A stretch of 64,000 nucleotides of DNA, taken from Chitinophagaceae bacterium (GTDB lineage Bacteria; Bacteroidota; Bacteroidia; Chitinophagales; Chitinophagaceae). The position numbers were made by a program, and so were the translations under genes. Every line of letters starts with the position of its first letter. Positions within the stretch are counted from its first letter, which is position 1. Where the stretch lies: contig JALNZE010000012.1 of NCBI GenBank assembly GCA_023229465.1, positions 30,962 to 94,961 on the forward strand. The letters run 5' to 3'. Shown one piece after another: positions 16,101 to 25,712 of this stretch. The notes beneath the pieces were generated by a model that ran no database searches, was not told the origin of the DNA, and worked only from the letters and a program-made list of their open reading frames with translations.

Positions 16101-16937
16101 GACCAGATCAATACGTTATTGCACAACTACAGCATCAAATTCAATGAAGAATTAGGTCGCTATAAGAGAGAAAAATTCAATATTTCTATTGGTGATGAAT
16201 TACCCGCAGGTGTATTGAAACTGGCTAAAGTTTATTTAGCGGTTAAACGTAAACTGAAGGTGGGTGATAAGATGGCGGGCCGTCACGGTAACAAAGGTAT
16301 CGTTGCCAAGATTGTACGCGCGGAAGATATGCCATTCATGGAAGACGGTACACCGGTTGATATTGTACTGAATCCGTTAGGGGTACCTTCCCGTATGAAC
16401 CTGGGACAGATATATGAAACCATTCTTGGCTGGACCGGTAAGAAGTTGGGATTGACATTTGCGACACCAATTTTCGATGGTGCTTCTACGGATCAGATTG
16501 AAGATTATTGTAAGCAGGCAGATATTCCGAGAAACGGACATACCTATCTCTATGATGGTGAAACAGGGGAGCGCTTCCACCAGAAAGCCACTGTGGGTGT
16601 GATATACATTATCAAACTGCACCACATGGTTGATGATAAGATGCACGCCCGTTCTATCGGACCATACAGCTTAATTACACAACAGCCGTTGGGTGGTAAG
16701 GCACAGTTTGGCGGACAGCGTTTTGGAGAGATGGAGGTATGGGCACTGGAAGCATATGGTGCAGCCAATATCTTACAGGAATTGCTGACACTGAAATCGG
16801 ATGATATTATTGGCCGTGCGAAAACGTATGAAGCAATCGTGAAAGGTGATAATATCCCTCGTCCGGGTGTTCCTGAATCATTCAATGTATTAGTACATGA
16901 ATTGAGAGGCTTAGGGCTGGATCTTAAGTTTGAATAA
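13134..16937 (+). CDS. rpoB: RNA polymerase beta subunit
   Basis: Catalytic-core subunit of RNA polymerase. 1267 residues from MSTTTLNN; the ATG at 13134 is preferred to one 19 codons upstream, because the conserved N-terminus (FGKTKHLADAPDLLDIQLESF) follows it. The rifampicin pocket region with FFGTSQLSQFLDQTNPLSEITHKRR and GPGGLSRERAGFEVRDVHYSHYGR is intact and looks wild type. C-terminal KMAGRHGNKGIV and GGKAQFGGQRFGEMEVWALEAYGA are present. It follows its own promoter and precedes rpoC by 161 bp. Confidence 0.98.
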   Translation: MSTTTLNNRVGFGKTKHLADAPDLLDIQLESFREFFQLETTPDKRNVEGLFRVFKENFPITDTRNIFMLEFLDYFIDPPRYTIEECMERGLTYAVPLKAKLRLSCNDEEHVDFQTIVQDVFLGNIPYMTPRGTFVINGAERVVVSQLHRSPGVFFGQSVHPNGTRIYSARVIPFKGAWMEFATDINNVMYAYIDRKKKFPVTTLLRSIGFETDKDILELFGMADEVKADKKSLAHQVGKKLAARVLRTWVEDFVDEDTGEVVSIERNEIVMERDTVLDEEGIATIIEMEVKSVFIQKEDVGGDYAIIYNTLNKDTSNSELEAVQHIYRQLRGADAPDNETARGIIDKLFFSDKRYDLGEVGRYKINRKLNLDYPLQKKVLTKQDIIEIIKYLVRLTNAKAEIDDIDHLSNRRVRTVGEQLYAQFGVGLARMARTIRERMNVRDNEVFTPVDLINARTLSSVINSFFGTSQLSQFLDQTNPLSEITHKRRISALGPGGLSRERAGFEVRDVHYSHYGRLCTIETPEGPNIGLISTLCVHAAINDMGFIETPYRKVVDGKVNMKELTFLSAEEEDSAKIAQSNSPLNDKGQFTEDKVVSRQTGDFPILDKEEVEYMDVAPNQIVGLSASLIPFLEHDDANRALMGSNMQRQAVPLIRLEAPIVGTGLEGKAARDARIQIHSEGNGIIEFVDANEIHVRYDRNDLDRLVSFNDDLQVYHLTKFMKTNQATCINLCPAVRKGQKVKKGDFLTEGYATKNGELALGRNLQVAFMPWKGYNFEDAIVISEKVVREDLFTSVHIEEYELEVRDTKLGEEELTPDIPNVSEEATKDLDEHGIIRIGATIKEGDILIGKITPKGESDPTPEEKLLRAIFGDKAGDAKDASLKAPNGTEGVVIDKKLFQRAKKDKNGKIREKALLEKVEKVHQHNTEALKELLLDKLQTLLKDKASTGVSNNFGEVLIGKGAKFNQKNLATIDYQNVNPLGWTADAKTDDQINTLLHNYSIKFNEELGRYKREKFNISIGDELPAGVLKLAKVYLAVKRKLKVGDKMAGRHGNKGIVAKIVRAEDMPFMEDGTPVDIVLNPLGVPSRMNLGQIYETILGWTGKKLGLTFATPIFDGASTDQIEDYCKQADIPRNGHTYLYDGETGERFHQKATVGVIYIIKLHHMVDDKMHARSIGPYSLITQQPLGGKAQFGGQRFGEMEVWALEAYGAANILQELLTLKSDDIIGRAKTYEAIVKGDNIPRPGVPESFNVLVHELRGLGLDLKFE

Positions 16938-16942
16938 ATAAT

Positions 16943-16996
16943 CGTGAGACGTGAGTCGTGAGAAAAATTTTCATGACTCACGATTCACGACTGACG
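16943..16996. repeat. Heptamer hairpin, GTGAGAC / ACTCACG type
   Basis: GTGAGAC, GTGAGTC, GTGAGAA pair with ACTCACG, ATTCACG, ACTGACG across an AAAAATTTTC loop. It lies inside the rpoB-rpoC gap, where full termination would be harmful, so it is more likely a processing or stability stem. Confidence 0.75.
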
Positions 16997-17098
16997 AATA
17001 GCGTTATTGGAGCACAAGGGCGCGATGCAACAGTAGCTGAAGTAAGATTCAGTTGCTGGTAACAAAAAAATAAAAAAATACAAATCCTCAACAGCGAT

Positions 17099-20000
17099 AT
17101 GGCAATCAAAAGAGATAACAAACCGAGACCAACTTTCTCTCAGATCACTATCAGCCTTGCATCTCCTGACAGTATCCTGGAAAGAAGTTTTGGAGAAGTA
17201 CTGAAGCCTGAAACCATTAACTACCGTACTTATAAGCCGGAACGTGATGGTTTGTTTTGTGAAAGAATTTTTGGACCGGTAAAAGATTATGAGTGTGCCT
17301 GCGGTAAGTATAAGCGTATCCGTTACAAGGGTATTGTTTGCGACCGTTGTGGTGTGGAAGTAACTGAGAAAAAAGTACGCCGTGAGCGCATGGGCCACAT
17401 CAAACTGGTGGTGCCTGTTGTGCATATCTGGTACTTCAAAAGTTTGCCCAATAAAATCGGTTATTTATTAGGCATGAGTTCCAAGAAACTGGAAACCATT
17501 GTCTATTACGAAAGATATGTAGTGATCCAGGGTGGTGTGAAAGAGAACCTTACCATGGGCGATCTGTTAACCGAAGAAGAATACCTGGATATACTTGATA
17601 ACTTACCCAAAGATAACCAATACCTGCCTGAAGATGATTCGCAGAAATTCATTGCTAAAATGGGCGCAGAAGCAGTTCATGCTTTATTGGAAAGGATTGA
17701 CCTGGATGGTTTAAGCCTCTCTCTTCGTAACGCGGCAGCTACCGAAACCTCTCAGCAACGTAAAGCCGATGCTTTGAAGCGTTTGAGTGTGGTTGAATCA
17801 TTCCGTGATGCGAGTACAAGAATTACCAACCGCCCTGAGTGGATGGTCATGCAATATATTCCTGTTATTCCACCAGAATTACGTCCATTGGTTCCATTGG
17901 ATGGTGGCCGTTTCGCGAGCTCCGATTTGAATGATTTATACCGTAGGGTAATTATTCGTAATAACCGCCTGAAAAGATTATTGGAGATCAAGGCGCCGGA
18001 AGTTATCCTGCGTAATGAAAAACGTATGCTGCAGGAAGCCATCGATTCATTATTCGACAATAGCCGTAAATCAAACGCGGTTAAAGCAGAGGGTGGACGC
18101 GCACTGAAATCATTGTCTGATGTATTGAAAGGTAAACAAGGCCGTTTCCGTCAGAATTTGCTGGGTAAACGTGTTGACTATTCAGGTCGTTCTGTAATTG
18201 TGGTAGGACCAGAATTAAAGATTCATGAGTGTGGTTTACCAAAAGATATGGCTGCTGAATTGTTCAAGCCATTTGTTATCAGAAAATTAATTGAAAGAGG
18301 TATCGTGAAAACAGTGAAGTCCGCTAAGAAATTAGTGGATCGTAAAGAAGCTGTGATCTGGGATATCCTGGAAAATATTTTGAAAGGTCACCCAATTCTG
18401 TTGAACAGGGCCCCAACTCTTCACCGTTTGTCTATTCAGGCATTCCAGCCCAAACTGGTAGAAGGTAAGGCCATACAGCTTCACCCATTGGTAACCTCTT
18501 CATTCAACGCCGATTTTGACGGAGACCAGATGGCGGTACACGTGCCTTTGAGCAATGCCGCTGTATTGGAGGCCCAGTTATTGATGTTGTCTTCACACAA
18601 TATTTTGAACCCACAGAATGGTACACCAATTACCCTTCCTTCGCAGGACATGGTATTGGGACTCTATTACATTACCAAGGGTAAGAAAACAACTGAAACG
18701 GAGATTGTAAAGGGGCAGGGCATGGCTTTCTACAGTATGGATGAGGTAATCATCGCATACAACGAAAACCGTGTTGACCTTCATGCAAATATCAGGGTAA
18801 AAACCAATGTACGTGAGAACGGACAACTGGTGAAGAAACTAATTGAGACTACTGTTGGACGTGTATTGTTTAACCAGCACGTACCGGTAGAAGTAGGGTA
18901 TATCAATGCTTTGCTGACCAAGAAAAGTTTGCGTGAAATCATTGGTGATATCATCAAGATCACAAACGTTCCTAAAACAGCGAAGTTCCTGGATGATATT
19001 AAAACACTCGGATTCCGTATGGCATTCCGTGGTGGATTGTCGTTCAGTGTGAATGACCTGATCGTTCCCGCAATCAGGGACCAGTTATTGGATTCAGCCA
19101 AGGCGGAAGTTGAGGAAGTGTGGGAGAGTTATAACATGGGATTAATTACCAATAATGAGCGTTACAACGCGGTTATTGATATATGGGGTCGTGTGGATAT
19201 GAAGATTACGGAAAGCCTGATTCGTGAAATGACTATCGATAAGCAAGGGTTCAACTCAGTATTTATGATGTTGGATTCCGGCGCCCGTGGTAGTAAAACA
19301 CAGGTTAAACAGTTGGTAGGTATTCGTGGATTGATGGCAAAACCCCGTAAGAGTGGCAGCACCGGTAGTGAGGTAATTGAAAACCCTATCCTGTCTAACT
19401 TTAAAGGCGGACTGAACGTGTTGGATTACTTTATCTCTACGCATGGTGCCCGTAAAGGTCTGGCGGATACGGCGCTGAAAACTGCGGATGCAGGGTATCT
19501 TACCCGTCGGTTGGTTGACGTATCACAGGATGTGGTAATTTCTGAAGAAGATTGCGGTACACTTCGTGGTAATGCAACCACTGCACTGAAAGATAATGAA
19601 GACATCATTGAACCATTATCAGACAGAATTGAAGGGCGTACCTCTTTACATAATGTATATCACCCGGTAACAGAACAACTGATCATTACCGCGGGAGAAG
19701 AAATTTCTTCTGAAGATGCCAAAGCGGTTGAAGAGGCCGGTATTGAAATAGTTGAGATCCGTTCTGTATTAACCTGCGAAAGCAAGCGTGGTGTTTGTGT
19801 TAAGTGTTACGGTAAAAACCTGGCAACAGGTTATTTAACACAAAGAGGTGATGCTGTAGGAATTATTGCCGCGCAATCCATTGGTGAACCTGGTACACAG
19901 TTAACCCTGCGTACCTTCCACGTGGGTGGTGTTGCGGGCTCTGCTTCTGTTGAATCTACTTTACAGGCCAAGTTCGATGGTACTATTCAGTTTGATGGAT

Positions 20001-21382
20001 TACGTACCGTTGATACCGTAAATAATGAAGGCACGAAAGTGAAAATAGTTATTGGCCGTACCGGTGAAGTAAGAATCATGGATGTGAAGAACGACCGTTT
20101 GATGATTACCAATAACGTTCCGTATGGCGCTACCTTGAATATCAAAGATGGTACAGTAGTTAAGAAAGGAGATGTGATTTGTACATGGGATCCGTTCAAT
20201 AATGTTATCGTTGCTGAACAAGTGGGTAAGATTAAATTTGAGAATGTACTGGATGGCATCACTTACCGTGATGAATCTGACGAACAAACCGGTCACCGCG
20301 AAAAAGTGGTTATCGAAACAAAAGATAAGACCAAAATTCCAACCATTATTGTGGAAGGAAAAGAAATCAAACAATATAACTTACCGGTTGGTTCACATAT
20401 TGTGATTGAAGAAACAGATGACGTAAGAGCAGGACAGGTATTGGTGAAGATTCCACGTGTATTAGGTAAGCTCCGCGATATTACCGGAGGTCTGCCACGT
20501 GTAACTGAATTGTTTGAGGCACGTAACCCGGGTAACCCTGCCATTGTTTGTGAAATTGATGGTGTGGTTACATTCGGTAATGTGAAACGTGGTAACCGTG
20601 AGATCATCGTTGAATCAAGGGATGGCATGGTTAAAAAATACCTGGTTCCGTTAACCAGGCAGATTCTTGTACAGGATGGCGATTTTGTAAAAGCCGGAAC
20701 GCCTATGTCTGACGGACAGATAGCGCCAGCTGATATCCTGGCTATTAAAGGACCATTTGCCGTTCAGGAATATGTGGTGAATGAGATTCAGGAAGTGTAT
20801 CGTTTACAGGGTGTGCGTATCAATGATAAGCACATTGAAGTAATCGTTCGCCAGATGATGAAGAAGGTGGAGATTGTTGATGCAGGCGATACCAAATTCC
20901 TGGAAGAAGACCTGGAGGACCGCTTCGACTTTATTGAAGAGAACGACAGGATATATGATAAGAAAGTAGTAACTGAAGGTGGGGAAAGTACCAAAATGAA
21001 AGCTGGCCAGATCATTACTTTGCGTGAATTAAGGGAAGAAAATTCTATCCTGCGCAGAAGTGATAAGAAACTGGTGGAAGTAAGGGATGCAAAACCCGCT
21101 ACCGCTACCCCGGTACTATTAGGTATCACCAAAGCATCATTAGGTGTACAAAGCTGGATTTCCGCTGCATCATTCCAGGAAACAACCAAGGTATTGAGCC
21201 AGGCTGCTATACAGGGTAAGACAGATATGATGTTGGGATTGAAAGAAAATGTAATCACCGGTCACCTGATACCGGCAGGTTCAGGACAAAAAGAATTCGA
21301 AAACATGATTGTGGGCAGCAAAGAAGAATATGAAGTATTGGCCACAACTCGTGAAGCAATGAGCTTTGACGATGATGAATAA
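17099..21382 (+). CDS. rpoC: RNA polymerase beta' subunit
   Basis: Second large catalytic subunit; holds the active-site magnesium. 1427 residues. The N-terminal zinc site is Cys66, Cys68, Cys81 and Cys84 (ECACGKYKRIRYKGIVCDRC). The catalytic NADFDGDQMAVHVPLS motif lies near residue 470. The second zinc-binding cysteine cluster includes CESKRGVCVKCYG, and the trigger-loop region PGTQLTLRTFHVGG is complete. It is read with rpoB and ends at a clear terminator. Confidence 0.98.
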   Translation: MAIKRDNKPRPTFSQITISLASPDSILERSFGEVLKPETINYRTYKPERDGLFCERIFGPVKDYECACGKYKRIRYKGIVCDRCGVEVTEKKVRRERMGHIKLVVPVVHIWYFKSLPNKIGYLLGMSSKKLETIVYYERYVVIQGGVKENLTMGDLLTEEEYLDILDNLPKDNQYLPEDDSQKFIAKMGAEAVHALLERIDLDGLSLSLRNAAATETSQQRKADALKRLSVVESFRDASTRITNRPEWMVMQYIPVIPPELRPLVPLDGGRFASSDLNDLYRRVIIRNNRLKRLLEIKAPEVILRNEKRMLQEAIDSLFDNSRKSNAVKAEGGRALKSLSDVLKGKQGRFRQNLLGKRVDYSGRSVIVVGPELKIHECGLPKDMAAELFKPFVIRKLIERGIVKTVKSAKKLVDRKEAVIWDILENILKGHPILLNRAPTLHRLSIQAFQPKLVEGKAIQLHPLVTSSFNADFDGDQMAVHVPLSNAAVLEAQLLMLSSHNILNPQNGTPITLPSQDMVLGLYYITKGKKTTETEIVKGQGMAFYSMDEVIIAYNENRVDLHANIRVKTNVRENGQLVKKLIETTVGRVLFNQHVPVEVGYINALLTKKSLREIIGDIIKITNVPKTAKFLDDIKTLGFRMAFRGGLSFSVNDLIVPAIRDQLLDSAKAEVEEVWESYNMGLITNNERYNAVIDIWGRVDMKITESLIREMTIDKQGFNSVFMMLDSGARGSKTQVKQLVGIRGLMAKPRKSGSTGSEVIENPILSNFKGGLNVLDYFISTHGARKGLADTALKTADAGYLTRRLVDVSQDVVISEEDCGTLRGNATTALKDNEDIIEPLSDRIEGRTSLHNVYHPVTEQLIITAGEEISSEDAKAVEEAGIEIVEIRSVLTCESKRGVCVKCYGKNLATGYLTQRGDAVGIIAAQSIGEPGTQLTLRTFHVGGVAGSASVESTLQAKFDGTIQFDGLRTVDTVNNEGTKVKIVIGRTGEVRIMDVKNDRLMITNNVPYGATLNIKDGTVVKKGDVICTWDPFNNVIVAEQVGKIKFENVLDGITYRDESDEQTGHREKVVIETKDKTKIPTIIVEGKEIKQYNLPVGSHIVIEETDDVRAGQVLVKIPRVLGKLRDITGGLPRVTELFEARNPGNPAIVCEIDGVVTFGNVKRGNREIIVESRDGMVKKYLVPLTRQILVQDGDFVKAGTPMSDGQIAPADILAIKGPFAVQEYVVNEIQEVYRLQGVRINDKHIEVIVRQMMKKVEIVDAGDTKFLEEDLEDRFDFIEENDRIYDKKVVTEGGESTKMKAGQIITLRELREENSILRRSDKKLVEVRDAKPATATPVLLGITKASLGVQSWISAASFQETTKVLSQAAIQGKTDMMLGLKENVITGHLIPAGSGQKEFENMIVGSKEEYEVLATTREAMSFDDDE

Positions 21383-21416
21383 TCTCAGGTTACACAGATT
21401 TTGATATGATTGATAT

Positions 21417-21448
21417 GAAGTAGGAAGTGAAAACTTCCTACTTTTTTT
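21417..21448 (+). terminator. rpoC terminator
   Basis: AAGTAGGAAGT and ACTTCCTACTT form an 11-bp stem with loop GAAA, followed by a run of T. Confidence 0.92.
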
Positions 21449-21540
21449 AACATATAGATCGTATCAATCTTTGGTAAATTTGTTCGGAACTATTCTTTTT
21501 TCGTAAAATTCATACCCTAAACCATATTAATCAGCGATTC

Positions 21541-22128
21541 ATGAAAAATGTTACACTTGGTTTAAATATTGTACTGTCTATAGCAGTGGCTGTTCTTTTC
21601 TACCTGCATTTCTCATCGCCTTCTTCGAATACCGGGGCAGTCTATGCTACCAAAGCAGTTCCTAATGGCAATTTTAAGATTGCCTATTTTGAAACTGATT
21701 CTATTCAGAACCAGTTCGATTATTTTAAAGAAATCAGCACTGAACTCCAGGCAAAAGACCAGGCCAATGCCAAAATACTAGGTGATATGAAAAATACTTT
21801 TGCAACCAAGTACCAGGAATTGCAAAGAGTAGCTTCCTCCCTTTCTGAGTCGGAACTTGCCAATAAGCAACAGGAACTGATGCAGATTGAAAAAGCTTTC
21901 CAGGGTAAGGAAAAGATGATGAGCGACCAGATGCAGGACGAGCAATTCAGGAAACTGCAGGATGTGAAAAAGAAGATAGAAGATTACCTGAAAGAATATA
22001 ATAAAGACAAAGGGTATGCTTTTGTGTTTTCAAGTTCAGTAGATTTAATGTACCTGAAAGATAGTTCCTACAATATCACCCGGGATGTGGTAAACGGACT
22101 GAATGCTTTGTATAAGAAGAAGAAATAA
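21541..22128 (+). CDS. OmpH/Skp-like periplasmic chaperone
   Basis: Predicted periplasmic protein of the OmpH (Skp) family, which holds unfolded outer-membrane proteins. 195 residues: an N-terminal hydrophobic segment (residues about 5-24, possibly an anchor or uncleaved signal), then KIAYFETDSIQNQFDYF, then a long charged helical stretch (about 65-150) expected to form coiled-coil tentacles, and a closing GYAFVFSSSVDLMYL pattern typical of the family. It stands alone after the rpoC terminator. Function by family only. Confidence 0.8.
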   Translation: MKNVTLGLNIVLSIAVAVLFYLHFSSPSSNTGAVYATKAVPNGNFKIAYFETDSIQNQFDYFKEISTELQAKDQANAKILGDMKNTFATKYQELQRVASSLSESELANKQQELMQIEKAFQGKEKMMSDQMQDEQFRKLQDVKKKIEDYLKEYNKDKGYAFVFSSSVDLMYLKDSSYNITRDVVNGLNALYKKKK

Positions 22129-22153
22129 AATTTCGATCATATGTATTATCTTC

Positions 22154-22180
22154 ATCCCGCTATAAAAGGCGGGATTTTTT
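22154..22180 (+). terminator. Terminator flush with permease start
   Basis: ATCCCGC pairs with GCGGGAT around the loop TATAAAAG, followed by a T-run to 22180. The permease ATG starts at 22181. Same layout as the rpsU terminator and the xer start. Confidence 0.75.
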
Positions 22181-23596
22181 ATGAATACTACATCCAACTT
22201 CAAGCCAACACTGGGCTTATTTGATGCTACCATGATTGTTGCAGGAAGCATGATTGGCTCCGGTATCTTTATTGTTAGCGCCGATATTACCCGTAATGTG
22301 GGCAGTGCGGGCTGGCTGATCCTGGTATGGCTGATTACCGGGTTCATGACTTTGATAGCTGCTATGAGTTATGGTGAACTTAGTGCCATGTTTCCAAAAG
22401 CAGGTGGTCAATATGTTTACCTTAAAGAATCCTATAACCCGCTTACCGGTTTTTTGTATGGGTGGAGTTTTTTTGCCGTCATACAAACCGGCACCATCGC
22501 CGCGGTAGGGGTTGCTTTTTGTAAGTTTGCCGGTTATTTTTTCCCCTCTCTCGAATTAACAGATGCCAATATTCTGTTGCAGCTTGGATCTGTCAAGATA
22601 TATTATGCACAATTGGTTTCGATTGTGTTAATTATTTTCCTGACCTATATCAATACAAAAGGGATTAAAGGGGGTAAACTCATTCAAAGCAGTTTTACGG
22701 TAACCAAATTACTCTCTTTATTTGGCCTCATTGTATTTGGGTTCCTGCTGGCTAAACCAGATGTTTGGCACGCAAACTGGGCGGATGCCTGGACCATGAA
22801 AAATATAGCATCCGAAACGGATATAACCCCGGTAATCGGGGTGGCAGTGCTGGGCGCTATCGCGGCTTCAATGGTGGGTTCTATTTTCAGTAGCGATGCA
22901 TGGAACAATGTTACTTTTATTGCAGGTGAGATAAAAAATCCTAAAAAGAATATAGGGTTGAGTTTATTTCTGGGAACATTGACTGTAACCGTTATATATG
23001 TATCTGCCAACCTGATGTTTCTGAGTGTGATGCCGCTGAATGATATTGCTTTTGCTCCTTCAGACAGGGTAGCGGTAGCGGCATCTAATGTAATCTTTGG
23101 TAATATAGGAACTTATGTTATCGCTGTTATGATTATGATTTCCACTTTCGGTTGTAATAATGGACTGATCCTGGCGGGGGCACGTGTTTATTATACGATG
23201 GCACAGGATGGTCTGTTCTTTAAAAAAGCGGCTAAACTTAATAAAAATGCTGTTCCCGAATGGGCGCTATGGGCTCAGTGCATCGTAGCCTCTTTATTAT
23301 GCCTTAGTGGTAAGTATGGAGATCTACTGGATATGGTATCCTTTATCGTTGTTATTTTTTATGTATTGACTATCGGTGGAATTTTTATACTTCGTAAAAA
23401 AAGACCGGAAGCGGAACGGCCCTATAAAGCATTCGGATACCCTGTATTACCCGCTGTTTATATGGTGATGGGTATAATATTTTGTGTTTTATTAATCATT
23501 TATAAACCAGGGTTTACCTGGCCGGGTTTGATTATTACATTGATTGGAATTCCTTTGTATTATCTTGCAGTTAGTAATTTTAAAAAGCCTGCTTAA
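22181..23596 (+). CDS. APC-family amino acid permease
   Basis: Inner-membrane amino acid transporter, 471 residues, about 12 hydrophobic segments. The APC signature GSMIGSGIFIVSADI in helix 1, GELSAMFPKAGGQYVYLKE near residues 65-85 and WNNVTFIAGEIKNPKKNIG near 245 resemble the L-type (LAT-like) amino acid transporter branch. Substrate cannot be told from sequence. Its stop overlaps the next start by one base (TAATG), so it is coupled to the heptose kinase gene. Its own start touches an upstream terminator T-run, so either the mRNA is leaderless or a downstream start is used. Confidence 0.88.
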   Translation: MNTTSNFKPTLGLFDATMIVAGSMIGSGIFIVSADITRNVGSAGWLILVWLITGFMTLIAAMSYGELSAMFPKAGGQYVYLKESYNPLTGFLYGWSFFAVIQTGTIAAVGVAFCKFAGYFFPSLELTDANILLQLGSVKIYYAQLVSIVLIIFLTYINTKGIKGGKLIQSSFTVTKLLSLFGLIVFGFLLAKPDVWHANWADAWTMKNIASETDITPVIGVAVLGAIAASMVGSIFSSDAWNNVTFIAGEIKNPKKNIGLSLFLGTLTVTVIYVSANLMFLSVMPLNDIAFAPSDRVAVAASNVIFGNIGTYVIAVMIMISTFGCNNGLILAGARVYYTMAQDGLFFKKAAKLNKNAVPEWALWAQCIVASLLCLSGKYGDLLDMVSFIVVIFYVLTIGGIFILRKKRPEAERPYKAFGYPVLPAVYMVMGIIFCVLLIIYKPGFTWPGLIITLIGIPLYYLAVSNFKKPA

Positions 23597-24582
23597 TGAA
23601 TTTCGAACTATTATTTTCCTGTTTCCCATCGATTAAAGTGGCCATAGTCGGGGATGTGATGCTGGATACCTATTGGTGGGGTAATGTAGATCGCATTTCT
23701 CCCGAAGCGCCTGTACCTGTTGTAGCCCTGAAACGAAAAGAGCTGCGCGTAGGAGGGGCGGCTAATGTTGCCCTGAATGTTGTTTCGTTGGGTGCACAAA
23801 CAACCGTTATTTCCGTAATCGGAAATGATGAGGATGGAAGGGAACTAGTACGTTTATTAAATGAGAACCAGATTAACACAGACCACATTCTTCAGTCTGA
23901 TAAAAGAATCACCACCAATAAAACGCGGGTGATGAGCCGCAACCAGCAGATGATGCGGCTGGATGCAGAAATTGTTTCGGATTTAGATGCTAAAACAGAA
24001 GACAAACTTCTGCGTCATATGGGTGAACTGTTTAAAAAAAATAAACCGGATGTATTGATTTTTGAAGATTATAATAAAGGAGTACTTACCGAAAAGGTTA
24101 TAACCGCGCTGATTACATTGTGCAGGGAAAACAATGTGATAACCAGTGTGGATCCAAAGAAAAAGAATTTCCTTACATTCAGTGGCGTTACCATCTTTAA
24201 ACCTAATCTGAAAGAAGTAAAAGAAGGTCTTAATCTTTCAACAGAAAATATTACGCTTTCTTCCTTGCAGGAAATACATAAAGTATTGCAACAACACCTG
24301 CATCACGAGATTTCATTTATAACGCTTTCTGAGAAAGGCGTATTTTACCAGGATGCAGGAAGCTCAAAAATCTTCCCAACACATATTCGAACAATTGCGG
24401 ATGTTAGTGGTGCGGGCGATACTGTAATTGCGGTAGCTTCACTGGTATATGCAACCACATTAGATATGTACCTGGCAGCGGAAATGGCGAATATAGCAGG
24501 TGGTTTGGTTTGCGAAGAAGTAGGAACCGCTGCCATCAATAAAGCAAAATTTAAGAAGGAATGTGAGTTATTGCTGGGTTAG
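23596..24582 (+). CDS. rfaE1: D-glycero-beta-D-manno-heptose-7-phosphate kinase
   Basis: PfkB-family sugar kinase of the ADP-heptose pathway for lipopolysaccharide core. 328 residues, matching the kinase half of HldE without the adenylyltransferase domain. RISPEAPVPVV near residue 33, GGAANVALNV near 53 and the catalytic DVSGAGDT near 275 are typical. It overlaps the permease gene by one base. Another PfkB sugar kinase is possible but the RISPEAPVPV motif favours heptose kinase. Confidence 0.87.
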   Translation: MNFELLFSCFPSIKVAIVGDVMLDTYWWGNVDRISPEAPVPVVALKRKELRVGGAANVALNVVSLGAQTTVISVIGNDEDGRELVRLLNENQINTDHILQSDKRITTNKTRVMSRNQQMMRLDAEIVSDLDAKTEDKLLRHMGELFKKNKPDVLIFEDYNKGVLTEKVITALITLCRENNVITSVDPKKKNFLTFSGVTIFKPNLKEVKEGLNLSTENITLSSLQEIHKVLQQHLHHEISFITLSEKGVFYQDAGSSKIFPTHIRTIADVSGAGDTVIAVASLVYATTLDMYLAAEMANIAGGLVCEEVGTAAINKAKFKKECELLLG

Positions 24583-24723
24583 TTGATCACTTACTGTTTA
24601 GCGCATAGACAGGATTGAACAAAAGCATCTGTCCATTGAACCTTCTCTAATGATTGTTGGTATTAATTCGATTTTTTGAGTTTACTAAATAGCTACTTTC
24701 GGTATATATATAAGGGGAAAGCT

Positions 24724-25671
24724 ATGTCTAATTTTACAATGCTTATTCATGGAGGCGCGGGTACCATATTAAAAGAAGATATGACTCCGGCACTGGAGCA
24801 TGCCTATTTGGAAGGCCTGCAAATGGCTCTTTCTGTTAGCTATGCGGTTTTGGAACAGGGTGGCACAGCCATCAACGCGGTAAAAGCGGCACTGGTATTG
24901 CTGGAAGACAATGTATTGTTTAATGCGGGCAGAGGGGCCGTATTTACCAAAAAAGGTGTGCAGGAAATGGATGCTGCCATCATGGATGGGTCCGACCTGT
25001 CGGCCGGCGCCGTTGCCGGTGTTCGTAATGTTCGCAATCCTATTGAACTGGCTACAGAAGTGATGAGAAATAGTAACCATGTTTTTCTGAGTGGTAAGGG
25101 AGCCAATGATTTCGCCATCAAACAGGGCATAAAGCTGGAGCCGGATGAATATTTCTTTTCTCAATTCCGTTACGACCAGTGGAAAGCTATCCGTGATTCT
25201 GATAATTACTCTCTCGATCATACCAATCATCATCTGGAAGAATTGATGCGGGATAAAAAATTTGGAACCATAGGGGCCGTGGCCTGCGACAGCAATGGCA
25301 ATGTTGCCGCTGCTACGTCAACAGGCGGTATGACCAATAAAAAATATGGAAGAATAGGAGATAGCCCTATGATCGGGGCCGGTACGTATGCCAATAATGC
25401 AACCTGTGCCATTAGTTGCACCGGGCATGGTGAGATATTTATACGAAGTGTGGCAGCTTACGATGTGAGTTGTTTGATGGAATATAAAGGACTTAGTTTG
25501 CGGGAAGCGATGGATAAAGTAGTAAACGAAAAGCTGGTAAAGATGCAGGGAGAGGGGGGGATGATTGGTGTGGATGCAAAGGGTAATGCAGCGATGATAT
25601 TTAACAGTGCCGGAATGTACCGTGGCTTAAAAAGCAGTAATGGTTTACAGGAAGTTTCCATCTATAAATAG
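24724..25671 (+). CDS. Isoaspartyl peptidase / L-asparaginase (Ntn hydrolase)
   Basis: Removes isoaspartyl residues from damaged peptides and hydrolyses asparagine. 315 residues from MSNFTMLIHGGAG, the usual family start; the ATG at 24724 follows an AGGGGAAAG stretch and is preferred to one 16 codons upstream. The autocleavage site is FGTIGAVA, which leaves Thr as the N-terminal nucleophile of the beta subunit. ATSTGGMTNKKYGRIGDSPMIGAG and TGHGE, which shape the active site, are complete. No signal peptide, so probably cytoplasmic. Confidence 0.92.
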   Translation: MSNFTMLIHGGAGTILKEDMTPALEHAYLEGLQMALSVSYAVLEQGGTAINAVKAALVLLEDNVLFNAGRGAVFTKKGVQEMDAAIMDGSDLSAGAVAGVRNVRNPIELATEVMRNSNHVFLSGKGANDFAIKQGIKLEPDEYFFSQFRYDQWKAIRDSDNYSLDHTNHHLEELMRDKKFGTIGAVACDSNGNVAAATSTGGMTNKKYGRIGDSPMIGAGTYANNATCAISCTGHGEIFIRSVAAYDVSCLMEYKGLSLREAMDKVVNEKLVKMQGEGGMIGVDAKGNAAMIFNSAGMYRGLKSSNGLQEVSIYK

Positions 25672-25712
25672 ATTCATTAATACGTTAACTGTAAATACAC
25701 ATATATCATCAC

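Noticed and set aside
16943..16996. Terminator between rpoB and rpoC
   Set aside because: The stem lacks a T-run after it and stopping here would cut off rpoC; it fits the heptamer hairpin family better.
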